The translations under genes and the position numbers were made by a program. Shown piece by piece: positions 1-7,738 of a DNA stretch of 64,000 nucleotides; within the stretch, counting starts at the first letter, position 1; each line of letters opens with the position of its first letter. The DNA lies in the NCBI RefSeq assembly GCF_024519455.1, contig NZ_JALJRY010000015.1, positions 62,001-126,000 of the forward strand, written 5' to 3'. The notes beneath the pieces were generated by a model, which saw only the letters and a program-made list of their open reading frames with translations, searched no databases and was not told where the DNA came from. This stretch comes from Streptomyces sp. STR69. GTDB lineage: Bacteria; Actinomycetota; Actinomycetes; Streptomycetales; Streptomycetaceae.

Positions 1-1100
1 CTGTTGCCGAACAGCCGCTTCAGCTTCACGTGGTAGGCGAGATGGCGGTTGCCGATCACCCACAGCTCGCCGCCCTGCCGCAGCGCCCGCCGCGCGTCGG
101 AGAACATCCGCCACGCCGTCGCGTCGGTCGTCGCCTGGTGGGAGTGGAACGGGGGATTGTTCAGCACGAGGTCCACACTCTCGGCCGGCACCCCGGTCAG
201 CCCGTCCCCGACCCTGAACTCGGCCTGCCCCGGCACCCCGTTGGCCTTGTACGTGGCCTCCGCCGACGCCACGGCCTGGAACGACTCGTCCACGAACAGG
301 ACTTCGGCCTCCGGATCGGCCAGCGACACCGCCGTACCGACGACACCGTTGCCGCACCCCAGGTCAACGACCCGGCGGGGACCGCGACTTGAGGGCAGAT
401 GCTGCAGGAGGAACCGGGTGCCGATGTCGAGGCGCTCGGCGCAGAACACGCCCGCGTGGTTGACCACGGTCCGCCCCGAGACCGTACCGATGCCGTCGGG
501 CAGGGCGTAGCTGTGCGGCCAGGGGTTTGCGGCCCGCGTCCCCGACGACCGGGGCGTGCAGTGGATCAGCCGGGCCTTCTTCTCGGCCAGCGAGGTCCGG
601 GTCGGACCGAGGATCCGCTCGAACAGCTTCAGCGTCGAGGTGTGGATCTCCTTCACCATCCCGGTGCCCACGACGACCGTGTCCGCGTGCACCGCGGGCG
701 CCAGCCGCAGCAACTGGTCCTCCAGCAGCGCGAGACTCTTGGGCACCCGCACCAGCAGTACGTCGACGCGCTCGGGCGGCGGGTCCTGGGTGGTGAGCAG
801 TCGCACGGAATCCGCGGTGACCTCGTTGCGGGCGAGGTTCGCCTTCGTCGCCTCCTGGGTGAGAAACGAGTCCGTGATCTGCACCGGGTCGTGCTGCGCG
901 AGCGCCGTGGCCAGGGCGCCCCAGCGGTCGCCCACGATCACCACCGTCCCGGTCAGCGGGGTGTCCTGTGCCGCGAGGTGTCGCAGCAGGTACTCGTCGG
1001 AGGCGTCCCAGGCGCGCAGCCGGTCGCGCGGGTCCTCGGGGAAGCGGGCCAGGGCGCGGTCGCCCCACGGAGTCGTCATGCGGTCGATATGGTCGTCCAT
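1..1100 (-). CDS. Class I SAM methyltransferase, RsmC/RlmG type (16S/23S rRNA guanine-N2 methyltransferase family), partial
   Basis: The gene enters from the right at an ATG ending at 1100 (a second in-frame ATG ends at 1079) and runs off the left edge, so the C-terminus is missing. I read this frame from the reverse complement; it is open for all 366 codons present. It shows the two-lobe layout of RsmC/RlmG: a degenerate N-terminal Rossmann lobe, then a catalytic lobe with VDLGCGNG (SAM-binding motif I), an acidic motif II ending VDES, and LNNPPFHSH, the NPPF catalytic motif of base N-methyltransferases. The family methylates guanine N2 in rRNA (G1207 of 16S for RsmC, G1835 of 23S for RlmG). 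Which rRNA is the substrate cannot be decided here. It is divergent from alkB. Confidence 0.85.
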   Translation of the reverse strand, partial: MDDHIDRMTTPWGDRALARFPEDPRDRLRAWDASDEYLLRHLAAQDTPLTGTVVIVGDRWGALATALAQHDPVQITDSFLTQEATKANLARNEVTADSVRLLTTQDPPPERVDVLLVRVPKSLALLEDQLLRLAPAVHADTVVVGTGMVKEIHTSTLKLFERILGPTRTSLAEKKARLIHCTPRSSGTRAANPWPHSYALPDGIGTVSGRTVVNHAGVFCAERLDIGTRFLLQHLPSSRGPRRVVDLGCGNGVVGTAVSLADPEAEVLFVDESFQAVASAEATYKANGVPGQAEFRVGDGLTGVPAESVDLVLNNPPFHSHQATTDATAWRMFSDARRALRQGGELWVIGNRHLAYHVKLKRLFGN

Positions 1101-1144
1101 CGTGCGCCAAGGCTAACCGAGTACCAGCTCACGGCCGGTCGGGG

Positions 1145-1150
1145 CAGGAT
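1145..1150 (+). promoter_or_regulatory. -10 element of a leaderless promoter for alkB
   Basis: CAGGAT ends seven bases before the ATG at 1158. This is the spacing seen for leaderless transcripts in this window. It supports the ATG at 1158 over the in-frame ATG at 1149, which overlaps the hexamer. Confidence 0.45.
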
Positions 1151-1157
1151 GGAGCGC

Positions 1158-1799
1158 ATGGACGCCGAGCTGTTTCCCCGGGCCCGCACGGAGATCGCGC
1201 CGGGCGCGGTGCACGTCCCGGACTGGCTCGACCCGGACCGCCAGCGCGCCCTCCTGACGGCCTGCCGCGAGTGGGCCCGGCCGCCCGCAGGCCTGCGCAC
1301 GGTCCGCACCCCCGGCGGCGGCACGATGACCGCCCGGCAGGTCTGCCTGGGCTGGCACTGGTACCCGTACGCCTACTCCCGCACGACGGCCGACGGCGAC
1401 GGCACCCCGGTCAAACCCTTCCCGGCCTGGCTCGACGAGCTGGGGCGGCGCGCGGTCGCCGACACACTGGGGGCGCCGACGGCGTCGTACGACATCGCAT
1501 TGATCAATTTCTACGACGCCGACGCCCGCATGGGCATGCACCGCGACAGCGACGAGAATTCTCAGGCACCGGTCGTGTCGCTGAGCCTCGGCGACACCTG
1601 CGTCTTCCGCTTCGGCAACACCGAGACCCGTACGAAGCCTTACACGGACGTCGAGTTGAGGAGTGGTGACCTGTTCGTGTTCGGCGGGGCGTCGAGGCTG
1701 GCGTACCACGGGGTGCCGAGGGTGCACGAGGGTACGGCGCCGGGGGCGTTGGGGCTCAAGGGGAGACTAAACGTGACGCTGAGGGTCAGCGGCTTTTAA
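1158..1799 (+). CDS. alkB: AlkB-family 2-oxoglutarate/Fe(II) DNA dealkylase
   Basis: This 213-residue protein has the usual AlkB length (E. coli AlkB is 216). It should oxidatively remove methyl groups such as 1-methyladenine and 3-methylcytosine from DNA. The iron-binding triad is visible: H128-x-D130 in MHRDSDENS and the distal H184 in LAYHGVP. The 2-oxoglutarate motif R-x-N-x-T-x-R is at 203-209 (RLNVTLR). Just before the iron site is INFYDADARMGMH, the family's NFY...MGxH stretch. The start at 1158 is chosen because a -10-like CAGGAT sits seven bases upstream; ATG 1149 would add three residues. It is a single gene, divergent from the methyltransferase and followed by an intergenic repeat. 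Confidence 0.93.
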   Translation: MDAELFPRARTEIAPGAVHVPDWLDPDRQRALLTACREWARPPAGLRTVRTPGGGTMTARQVCLGWHWYPYAYSRTTADGDGTPVKPFPAWLDELGRRAVADTLGAPTASYDIALINFYDADARMGMHRDSDENSQAPVVSLSLGDTCVFRFGNTETRTKPYTDVELRSGDLFVFGGASRLAYHGVPRVHEGTAPGALGLKGRLNVTLRVSGF

Positions 1800-1815
1800 G
1801 CGGCGGTGAGCTCTG

Positions 1816-1879
1816 CAGGGGCGCGGGGCTGTATCGATATGCGGCTCCGCCACGTGGGCGCGACCAGCCCCCACCGGCC
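1816..1879. repeat. Streptomyces-type palindromic intergenic repeat, copy A
   Basis: Begins CAGGGGCGCGGGGCTG, 16 bases after the alkB stop. A close copy (about 85 percent identical by eye over 64 bases) lies at 18781-18848, also just after a stop codon. GGGGCTG and CAGCCCC near its ends can pair across a GC-rich loop, so it could act as a transcript 3' structure. Similar GGGGCGCGGGG elements are common between Streptomyces genes from general knowledge. Confidence 0.7.
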
Positions 1880-1935
1880 GCAACTGTGAACACGACCCCA
1901 AACGGCTCTCTACGGATCATGGGAGACTCCCCCTC

Positions 1936-3150
1936 ATGAGCGGCGAAGGGACAACCTCAAGGGCGCGGCTGGACCGAGGACGCGGAGCCCTCGGCCCCGC
2001 GCTGGAGCTCGTGCACACCGGCCGCGCGCCCACCCGTGCCGTGTTGACTGCCGAACTGGGGGTGACCCGGGCCACGGCCGGCGCGGTCGCCGCCGAACTG
2101 GAGGCGCTGGGCCTGATCAGGGTCGACGCGCGGCCCGGCGCGGCAGCCGGTTCGCAGGGCCGCCCTTCGCACCGGCTCGCGCTCGCCGAGGACGGACCCG
2201 TCGTACTCGCCGCCCAGGTGCACGCCGACGGCTTCCGGGCCGCGCTGGTCGGGCTCGGCGGCCAGATCGTGGCGACAGCCCCCGGCTGCGAGGCCGTGGA
2301 CGCCGACCCGGCGAAGGTGCTCGGCTCGGTCGTCGAGGCCGGTGCGGATCTGCTGCGCGAGACGGGCCGGCGCTGCGTGGGCGCCGGACTCGCCGTGCCC
2401 TCCGCCGTCGCCGAGCCCGACGGCTTGGCGCTCAACCCCCTGCATCTGGCCTGGCCCGCGGGCGCGCCGGTGCGGCGGATCTTCGCCGAGTGCGTGCGCG
2501 CGGCCGGCATCGCGGGACCGGCGTTCGCGGGCAACGACGTCAACCTCGCCGCGCTCGCCGAACACCGGCACGGTGCGGGCCGAGGCGCCCGCGACCTGCT
2601 GTGCGTGGCGACCGGACACCGGGGCGTCGGCGGCGCGCTGGTCCTCGACGGGCGTCTGCACACGGGGAGTTCGGGCCTCGCGCTCGAAGTCGGACACCTC
2701 ACCGTCAACCCCGAGGGCCGCCCCTGCTACTGCGGCAGCCGCGGCTGTCTCGACGTCGAGGCCGACCCGCTCGCCTTCCTCACCGCCGCCGACCGCGCCC
2801 CCGGCCCCGAGGTGTCCCTGCTCCAGCAGTCCAACGACCTCATCCGCCACCACTACGACGACCCGTCTGTCCGGAAGGCCGCCGAGACCCTCATCGACCG
2901 GCTCGGGCTGGGTCTCGCCGGGCTGGTGAACATCCTCAATCCCGACCGGATCATCCTCGGCGGACTGCACCGCACCCTCCTCGACGCCGACCCGGACCGG
3001 CTGCGCGCTGTCGTCGCCGACCGCAGCCTGTGGGGGCAGAGCGGGGGTGTGCCGATCCTCGCCTGCACCCTCGACCACAACAGCCTGGTCGGCGCGGCCG
3101 AGTTGGCGTGGCAGCCCGTGCTCGACGACCCGCTGGCGGCCCTTTCCTGA
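1936..3150 (+). CDS. ROK-family transcriptional regulator (NagC/XylR type)
   Basis: A 404-residue ROK protein with an N-terminal winged helix (about residues 15-70; TRAVLTAELGVTRATAGAVA is the HTH) followed by the sugar-kinase-like ROK fold. The zinc-binding signature CYCGSRGC and the preceding EVGHL segment are present near residues 255-275, as in NagC and Mlc. ROK regulators normally repress sugar uptake or catabolism genes and respond to sugars or sugar phosphates. There is no sugar operon next to it, so its target is unknown. A GGAG at 1922 lies 10 bases from the ATG. The next gene starts about 100 bases downstream and is probably separately transcribed. Confidence 0.9.
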   Translation: MSGEGTTSRARLDRGRGALGPALELVHTGRAPTRAVLTAELGVTRATAGAVAAELEALGLIRVDARPGAAAGSQGRPSHRLALAEDGPVVLAAQVHADGFRAALVGLGGQIVATAPGCEAVDADPAKVLGSVVEAGADLLRETGRRCVGAGLAVPSAVAEPDGLALNPLHLAWPAGAPVRRIFAECVRAAGIAGPAFAGNDVNLAALAEHRHGAGRGARDLLCVATGHRGVGGALVLDGRLHTGSSGLALEVGHLTVNPEGRPCYCGSRGCLDVEADPLAFLTAADRAPGPEVSLLQQSNDLIRHHYDDPSVRKAAETLIDRLGLGLAGLVNILNPDRIILGGLHRTLLDADPDRLRAVVADRSLWGQSGGVPILACTLDHNSLVGAAELAWQPVLDDPLAALS

Positions 3151-3253
3151 GCGCGCGGACGGCACGTGACGGAAGGAATTGACGAGCCCGTTGGGAGCCG
3201 GGGCAGAGTAGGTCTATCGTCGGAAACCTAAGGCCAGAGGATGGAGGCGGCCG

Positions 3254-3508
3254 GTGATGCCGCAGGATGAGCCCGTGATCGGATGCACGGGGCAGGTGAT
3301 CATCGGAACCCGTGGAAACGCGGGCCCCGGCGAGATCCTGGTGCGCGTCCGCGGCGGCTCCGAGACCTTCCTCGCCTGGTCTGACGACCCTCTGCCCACG
3401 GGGGCGACCGTGCTCGTGATCGAGTCGCGTGGGGGTCGTGAGGTCCACGTCATCGAATGGGTGGATCCATTGGACGCGCTGGGCGGGGACCCCGCCGGCG
3501 CAGAGTGA
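3254..3508 (+). CDS. NfeD-like OB-fold small protein
   Basis: An 84-residue protein with the pattern of the C-terminal beta-barrel of NfeD: a G-x-A-x-T-pattern replaced here by GQVIIGTRGNAGPGEILVRV, then alternating hydrophobic strands and a positive strand ending VHVIEW. It has no membrane segment, so it would be a cytosolic or peripheral partner. It starts at GTG 3254 or ATG 3257; GGAGG at 3243-3247 is 6 or 9 bases away. The SPFH gene begins 9 bases after its stop. NfeD-like proteins are typically co-encoded with flotillin/stomatin proteins and bind them, so this pair is probably a small operon. The assignment rests as much on this context as on sequence. Confidence 0.7.
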   Translation: MMPQDEPVIGCTGQVIIGTRGNAGPGEILVRVRGGSETFLAWSDDPLPTGATVLVIESRGGREVHVIEWVDPLDALGGDPAGAE

Positions 3509-3517
3509 GGAGTACCA

Positions 3518-4699
3518 ATGTTCGGTTACCGCGTTCCCGCTCCCGACGAGGCGATGCTGATCTCGGGTGGTAGGCGGGGACTGGGGGGCGCGCCGTTCCG
3601 AGTCGTGACGGGGCACGGAAAGTTCGTGCTCCCGGTTTTCCGCAAGACCCGTTTCCTCACCCTGGCGATGTGCGAGGCAGAGGTCACCGAGACCTGCGTG
3701 ACCCGGCAGGGCATCGCCCTGAACGTCCGTGCCGTGATCGCCTTCAAGGTGGGCAACGACACCGAGAGCATCATCAACGCCGGCCAGCGCTTCCTGTCCG
3801 ACCAGGACCAGATGTCGGTGCTGACCGGCCGCATCTTCGCAGGTCATCTGCGGTCCATCATCGGTTCGATGACGGTCGAGGAGATCGTCACCGAGCGGCA
3901 GAAGCTCGCCGCCGAGGTGCTGGACACTTCGAAGATCGAGATGGCGAAGATCGGCCTGATCGTCGACTCGCTGCAGATCCAGTCGATCGACGACGGCGAC
4001 ACCGGCTACATCGAGGCCATGTCCGCCCCGCACAAGGCGGCCATCCAGCGGCAGGCCCAGATCGCCCAGGCACAGGCCACCCAGGCCTCGGCCGAGGCGC
4101 AGCAGGCCGCGGCCCGCAACCAGGCCGAGTACGCCCGGCAGACCGCCGTCGTCAAGGCCGAGTACTCGGCCGAGGTGGACCGCGCCCAGGCGCAGGCCGC
4201 CCAGGCCGGACCGCTGGCGCAGGCCCACGCCCAGCAGGAGGTGCTCGCCGCGCAGACCGAACTGGCGCAGCGCCAGGCCGAGTTGCGCCAGCAGCAGCTG
4301 GTCGCCGAGATCGTCAAGCCGGCCGAGGCCGAGGCCCAGCGGATCAAGCTGCTCGCCATCGCCGATGCCGAGCGCATGAAGATCCAGGCCGAGGCCGCGG
4401 CCTCCTACGACCGGGTCGCGCTCGACCGCATGCTGATCGACCAGCTCCCGCAGATCGTGAAGGAAGCGGCGGGCGGCCTCGCGGGCGCCAACGTCAACGT
4501 CCTCAACGGCGCGGACGGCCTCGGCGAGATCGCGGCCGGTCTGGTCTCGCAGGGCCTCACCATCCTCGACTCGGTCCGGGGCAACCTGGGCAATGCGGAC
4601 AACGACGGCCGCCGCCCCGGCGAGGACGTCAAGAACCTGCTCCAGCTCCCGGCGAAGAAGGACGACAAGAAGGACGACGGTCCGGTGGACCTCGACTAG
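3518..4699 (+). CDS. SPFH/band-7 (flotillin-like) membrane scaffold protein
   Basis: A 393-residue flotillin-type protein. The N-terminal half (about 1-190) is an SPFH domain with the typical FRVVTGHGKFVLP entry and IALNVRAVIAFKVG strand. Residues about 190-330 are a long Ala/Gln/Glu-rich coiled coil with repeated AQA/EAE units, the flotillin domain. The tail is charged and lysine/aspartate-rich. Flotillins organise membrane microdomains and bind the inner membrane face, often without a full transmembrane helix, as here. GAGGAG at 3507-3512 gives a good ribosome site, overlapping the end of the NfeD-like gene. Translation is therefore probably coupled. Confidence 0.9.
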   Translation: MFGYRVPAPDEAMLISGGRRGLGGAPFRVVTGHGKFVLPVFRKTRFLTLAMCEAEVTETCVTRQGIALNVRAVIAFKVGNDTESIINAGQRFLSDQDQMSVLTGRIFAGHLRSIIGSMTVEEIVTERQKLAAEVLDTSKIEMAKIGLIVDSLQIQSIDDGDTGYIEAMSAPHKAAIQRQAQIAQAQATQASAEAQQAAARNQAEYARQTAVVKAEYSAEVDRAQAQAAQAGPLAQAHAQQEVLAAQTELAQRQAELRQQQLVAEIVKPAEAEAQRIKLLAIADAERMKIQAEAAASYDRVALDRMLIDQLPQIVKEAAGGLAGANVNVLNGADGLGEIAAGLVSQGLTILDSVRGNLGNADNDGRRPGEDVKNLLQLPAKKDDKKDDGPVDLD

Positions 4700-4720
4700 C
4701 GGACGCGTGAGCGGCCAGGC

Positions 4721-5575
4721 CTACCAGGGAGCCGTGAGGCTCCACAGCGTCGCCACCAGCGGGCGGCGCAGGTCCGCCCGTCGTACGCACAGCCCGATCG
4801 GGAGCGGCTCCGGCGCCGGATCCGCTGCGACCACCGCCAGCCGCTCCCGTACGGCACTGCACTCCAGCACCAGCCGGGGCACCACACCCGTCCCGCAGCC
4901 CAGCGCGACCAGCGTCAACAGCCCTTCGTGGCCGTCCGGTTCGCAGGCCACGTCCGGTGTCGTGCCCCGGGCCCGGAACCAGCGGTCGGCCGCCTCCCGG
5001 ACCAGACCCCGGTGCGGCAGGACGAACGGGCCGTCCAGCCCCGGATCGGGACGGTCGCGCGCGGTGACCAGCACCAGCTCGGTCACCGCGACCGTCCTGC
5101 TCACCAACGGCTCCGGCAGCCGCGCCGGAATGCCCGCGACCGCCACGTCCACCTCACCCTCGTCGAGCCGGGCCAACGCCGCCGCGGCGTCACCGGTGCG
5201 CAGATCGAGCCGTACCTGTGGATGCGCGGTCCGGAAGGGCGCCAACAGGTCGGGCAGCAGGGCCTGGCAGGCGGTCACCGTGGCGAACAGGGCGAGGCTG
5301 CCGGTGAGTTCGGCCGGGTCGGGATGCTCCTCGCGGTAGGCACGCCACAACTCCAGTGCCTGGACGGCGTATTCACGGAACCGGTGCCCCTCCGCCGTCA
5401 ACGACACCCCGCGCGCCCCACGGTCGAACAACTGGTGCCCGAGGTCGGCCTCCAGCCGCTGCACGGTCCGCGTGAGCGTCGCCGGACTGACATGGCAGTC
5501 GAGACTCGTCCGCCCGAAGTTCAGCGTCTGTGCCAGATGCAGGAAAAGATGCAGCTCCCGACGGTCGTCCCGCAT
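4721..5575 (-). CDS. ilvY: IlvY-type LysR regulator of acetohydroxyacid isomeroreductase
   Basis: A 284-residue LysR protein: winged HTH at about 1-65 (LHLAQTLNFGRTS...VSPATLTRTVQRLE) and a substrate-binding domain after residue 90. It matches E. coli IlvY in diagnostic stretches: LHLA followed by NFGR, the GDAAAAL...GEVDVAVAG segment, and GHEGLLTLVALGCG near the end. In E. coli, IlvY binds acetolactate or acetohydroxybutyrate and activates ilvC. The gene is divergent from a KARI gene, exactly the ilvY-ilvC arrangement. The start at 5575 matches the family N-terminus; AAGG lies about seven bases upstream. Further upstream starts would add a non-family tail. Confidence 0.93.
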   Translation of the reverse strand: MRDDRRELHLFLHLAQTLNFGRTSLDCHVSPATLTRTVQRLEADLGHQLFDRGARGVSLTAEGHRFREYAVQALELWRAYREEHPDPAELTGSLALFATVTACQALLPDLLAPFRTAHPQVRLDLRTGDAAAALARLDEGEVDVAVAGIPARLPEPLVSRTVAVTELVLVTARDRPDPGLDGPFVLPHRGLVREAADRWFRARGTTPDVACEPDGHEGLLTLVALGCGTGVVPRLVLECSAVRERLAVVAADPAPEPLPIGLCVRRADLRRPLVATLWSLTAPW

Positions 5576-5600
5576 CCTTTGACCTTGTCCTTTCATTTCT

Positions 5601-5636
5601 CGCAACAGTCCGCTGCGCAGATTGCGCTTGCCGCAA
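5601..5636. promoter_or_regulatory. Probable IlvY operator between ilvY and ilvC
   Basis: TTGCG-N5-CGCAA at 5622-5636 is a perfect inverted repeat that contains the LysR T-N11-A core. A second CGCAA at 5601-5605 forms a further TTGCG/CGCAA pair with the first half. This gives two adjacent half-site sets in the 88-bp divergent gap, resembling the tandem operators used by IlvY in enteric bacteria. Confidence 0.65.
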
Positions 5637-5663
5637 CACTCGCCCGGAGCCTACAACCGGACC

Positions 5664-7133
5664 ATGACCTCGACCACGCACACCTCCGCCGTCTTCACCC
5701 TCGAAACGATGGACGTGCCCGGCGGCACGGAGACCATCCTGCGCGGTGGCCGACACCTCTTCCCGCTGCTCCCGCAGGCCTTCGCCGGCGTGCGCCGCAT
5801 CGGCGTCATCGGCTGGGGACCGCAGGGCCGCGCGCAGGCCCGCAACCTGCGCGACTCCCTCGCCGGTACGGACATCCGGGTGAGCGTCGGACTACGCCCC
5901 GGCTCGGTGTCCGCCGCCGACGCCCGCGCCCACGGCTTCACCGAGGAGGACGGCACACTCGGCGACTGGCTAGCCGTCACCGCCGACAGCGACCTGGTGA
6001 TCCTGCTCATCGCGGACGCCGCCCTGGCCGCCCACCACGAGCAGATCTTCGCGGCCCTCAAGCCCGGCGCCACCATCGGTCTCTCCCACGGCTTCCTCCT
6101 CGGCCATCTCCGGGCAAGCGGCGGCGAGTTCCCGCCCGGACACGGCGTCATCGCCGTCTGCCCCAAGGGCATGGGCGACTCCGTGCGCCGCCTCTACGAA
6201 CAGGGCGCCGAGATCAACGGCGCGGGAATCAACAGCAGTTACGCCGTCCACGCCGACCCCGACGGCCACGCCACCGACCGTGCGCTCGCCTGGTCGGTCG
6301 CGCTGGGCTCGCCGTACACCTTCCGTACCGCTCTGGAGAGCGAGTACCGCTCCGACATCGTCGGCGAGCGCGCCATCCTGCTCGGTGCGGTCCACGGCAT
6401 CGTCGAGAGCCTCTACACGCGCTACCGCCTGGCCGGCGACGACCCGGTGACCGCGTACGAGCGCTCCTGCGAGAACGTCACCGGACCCATCGCCCAAACC
6501 ATCTCGCACACCGGACTCCGCGCCGTCCGCGAGGAGTTGGACCCGGCCGGACGCGAGATCTTCGACCGCGCCTACTCGGCGACCTACGGTCCCGCCCGCG
6601 AGATCGTCGCCGAGATCTACGACGAGGTCGCCGACGGCACCGAACTGCGCAGCGTCGTGCTCGCCGAACGGCGGCTCGGCGCACGGGAGATGAGCGGGAT
6701 CGGCGGCTCACCCATGTGGGCCGCCGGACCGGAGGTCCGCGCCCGCCGGGCCGAACGCGCCCTGCCCGTCGAGCCGTTCACCGCCGGGGTGTTCGTGGCG
6801 ACGATGACCGCCCAGGTCGACGAGTTCGCCGAGCGCGGCCACCCCTGGTCGGAGATCGTCAACGAGTCGGTCATCGAGGCGGTGGACTCCCTGCTGCCCT
6901 ACATGCACGCCCGCGATGTGGCGTACATGGTCGACAACTGCTCCCGCACAGCCCGCCTGGGCACCCGCCGTTGGGGCCCGCGCTTCCAGGCGGCCTACGA
7001 GCAGATCGCCTACCCGGCGTCCGAACTCCCGCCGAACGAGGCCCTGTTGACGGCCTTCGACGGGCACCCCATGCACGAGGCGCTGGCCGCAGCGGCGAAA
7101 CTGCGGCCGTCCGTGGACATCTCCGTCGCCTAG
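5664..7133 (+). CDS. ilvC: Class II ketol-acid reductoisomerase, plant-like (acetohydroxyacid isomeroreductase)
   Basis: A 489-residue enzyme that converts acetolactate or acetohydroxybutyrate to dihydroxy acids with NADPH and Mg2+, the second common step of valine/isoleucine synthesis. At this length it is class II with two C-terminal helical domains; class I enzymes are about 340 residues. The NADPH loop is IGVIGWGPQG (46-55). Metal ligands D231 and E235 are in SDIVGERAILLGAVHG. Stretches GLSHGFLLGHL, VIAVCPKGMG, NGAGINSS and the C-terminal LRPSVDIS read like chloroplast KARI rather than E. coli IlvC. The start ATG 5664 has only a weak GGAG 14 bases upstream. Streptomyces normally make this step with class I IlvC elsewhere, so this is probably an extra enzyme, controlled by IlvY. 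Confidence 0.93.
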   Translation: MTSTTHTSAVFTLETMDVPGGTETILRGGRHLFPLLPQAFAGVRRIGVIGWGPQGRAQARNLRDSLAGTDIRVSVGLRPGSVSAADARAHGFTEEDGTLGDWLAVTADSDLVILLIADAALAAHHEQIFAALKPGATIGLSHGFLLGHLRASGGEFPPGHGVIAVCPKGMGDSVRRLYEQGAEINGAGINSSYAVHADPDGHATDRALAWSVALGSPYTFRTALESEYRSDIVGERAILLGAVHGIVESLYTRYRLAGDDPVTAYERSCENVTGPIAQTISHTGLRAVREELDPAGREIFDRAYSATYGPAREIVAEIYDEVADGTELRSVVLAERRLGAREMSGIGGSPMWAAGPEVRARRAERALPVEPFTAGVFVATMTAQVDEFAERGHPWSEIVNESVIEAVDSLLPYMHARDVAYMVDNCSRTARLGTRRWGPRFQAAYEQIAYPASELPPNEALLTAFDGHPMHEALAAAAKLRPSVDISVA

Positions 7134-7184
7134 ACGAGTGTCGTCGTCGATCCGCACCTAGAGTGAGGTCGAGAAGGTGTTCAG

Positions 7185-7203
7185 GTCGGTCGTCACAACC
7201 GAC
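7185..7203. promoter_or_regulatory. Short inverted repeat upstream of the orphan gene
   Basis: GTCGGT at 7185-7190 and ACCGAC at 7198-7203 are separated by seven bases. It lies between ilvC and the next gene and could be an operator or a small hairpin. Nothing else is recognisable in the 138-bp gap. Confidence 0.25.
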
Positions 7204-7271
7204 ATTGGACGCCCTCCGCTCTTGTGTGCAGCCAGACTTCGGCACCTCGGCAATTGACGGTGGGGTGAGCC

Positions 7272-7712
7272 ATGGGAAGGGCCGAAGGACTCTGGGAGGC
7301 CGGGGAGATGCCGCTTCGCGACGGGCTGTACCGGCCGGACGACACCGGCTTGGAGTTGCATGTCGACGGCCCGGGGGCGTTCCACCCGGATGCCGGGCAG
7401 CCGATTCCCTTTCGTATCGGAAGGCCGTTTGATGTGGCCCAGGCCCTTGAGGAACACCTCGCGGACGAGGTGACTGCCAATTTCGAGAACCCGTTGCCGG
7501 ACGGATCAGGATGGATGTCCGGCGGAGGCGGCGGAATGGGCAACATCGGCTATCTCGCCCGTCTCAACGCCGACTCCTCGTTGCGGTGGGTCGCCGTGAT
7601 GTTTCATTCCAACCCGTTCATCAGGGTGCATTTCGAGGACATGCGTGCCACCTTCACCAACGACTGGGGGAACCTGCTGATCCTTGACCTCATGTCCCCT
7701 GCCCTTGGCTGA
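7272..7712 (+). CDS. Unrecognised 146-residue acidic cytosolic protein
   Basis: I do not recognise the family. The protein is soluble, has no signal peptide or membrane segment, and is rich in Gly, Asp and Asn. A glycine run (WMSGGGGGMG) separates an N-terminal half with LYRPDDTGLELHV and a C-terminal half of predicted beta strands (LRWVAVMFHSNPFIRVHF). The size, acidity and beta pattern are reminiscent of small immunity proteins, but no toxin gene is adjacent, so this is only a resemblance. The GGTGGGGTGA before the ATG is a plausible ribosome site. It is convergent with the TIGR03943-type gene, 26 bases away. Confidence 0.6.
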   Translation: MGRAEGLWEAGEMPLRDGLYRPDDTGLELHVDGPGAFHPDAGQPIPFRIGRPFDVAQALEEHLADEVTANFENPLPDGSGWMSGGGGGMGNIGYLARLNADSSLRWVAVMFHSNPFIRVHFEDMRATFTNDWGNLLILDLMSPALG

Positions 7713-7738
7713 CCCACCCGAGCCCACCTGGGTGTCGG

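Noticed and set aside
3209..3230. TAGGT-N12-ACCTA upstream of the NfeD-like gene
   Set aside because: Short arms and no convincing promoter alignment; no independent support.
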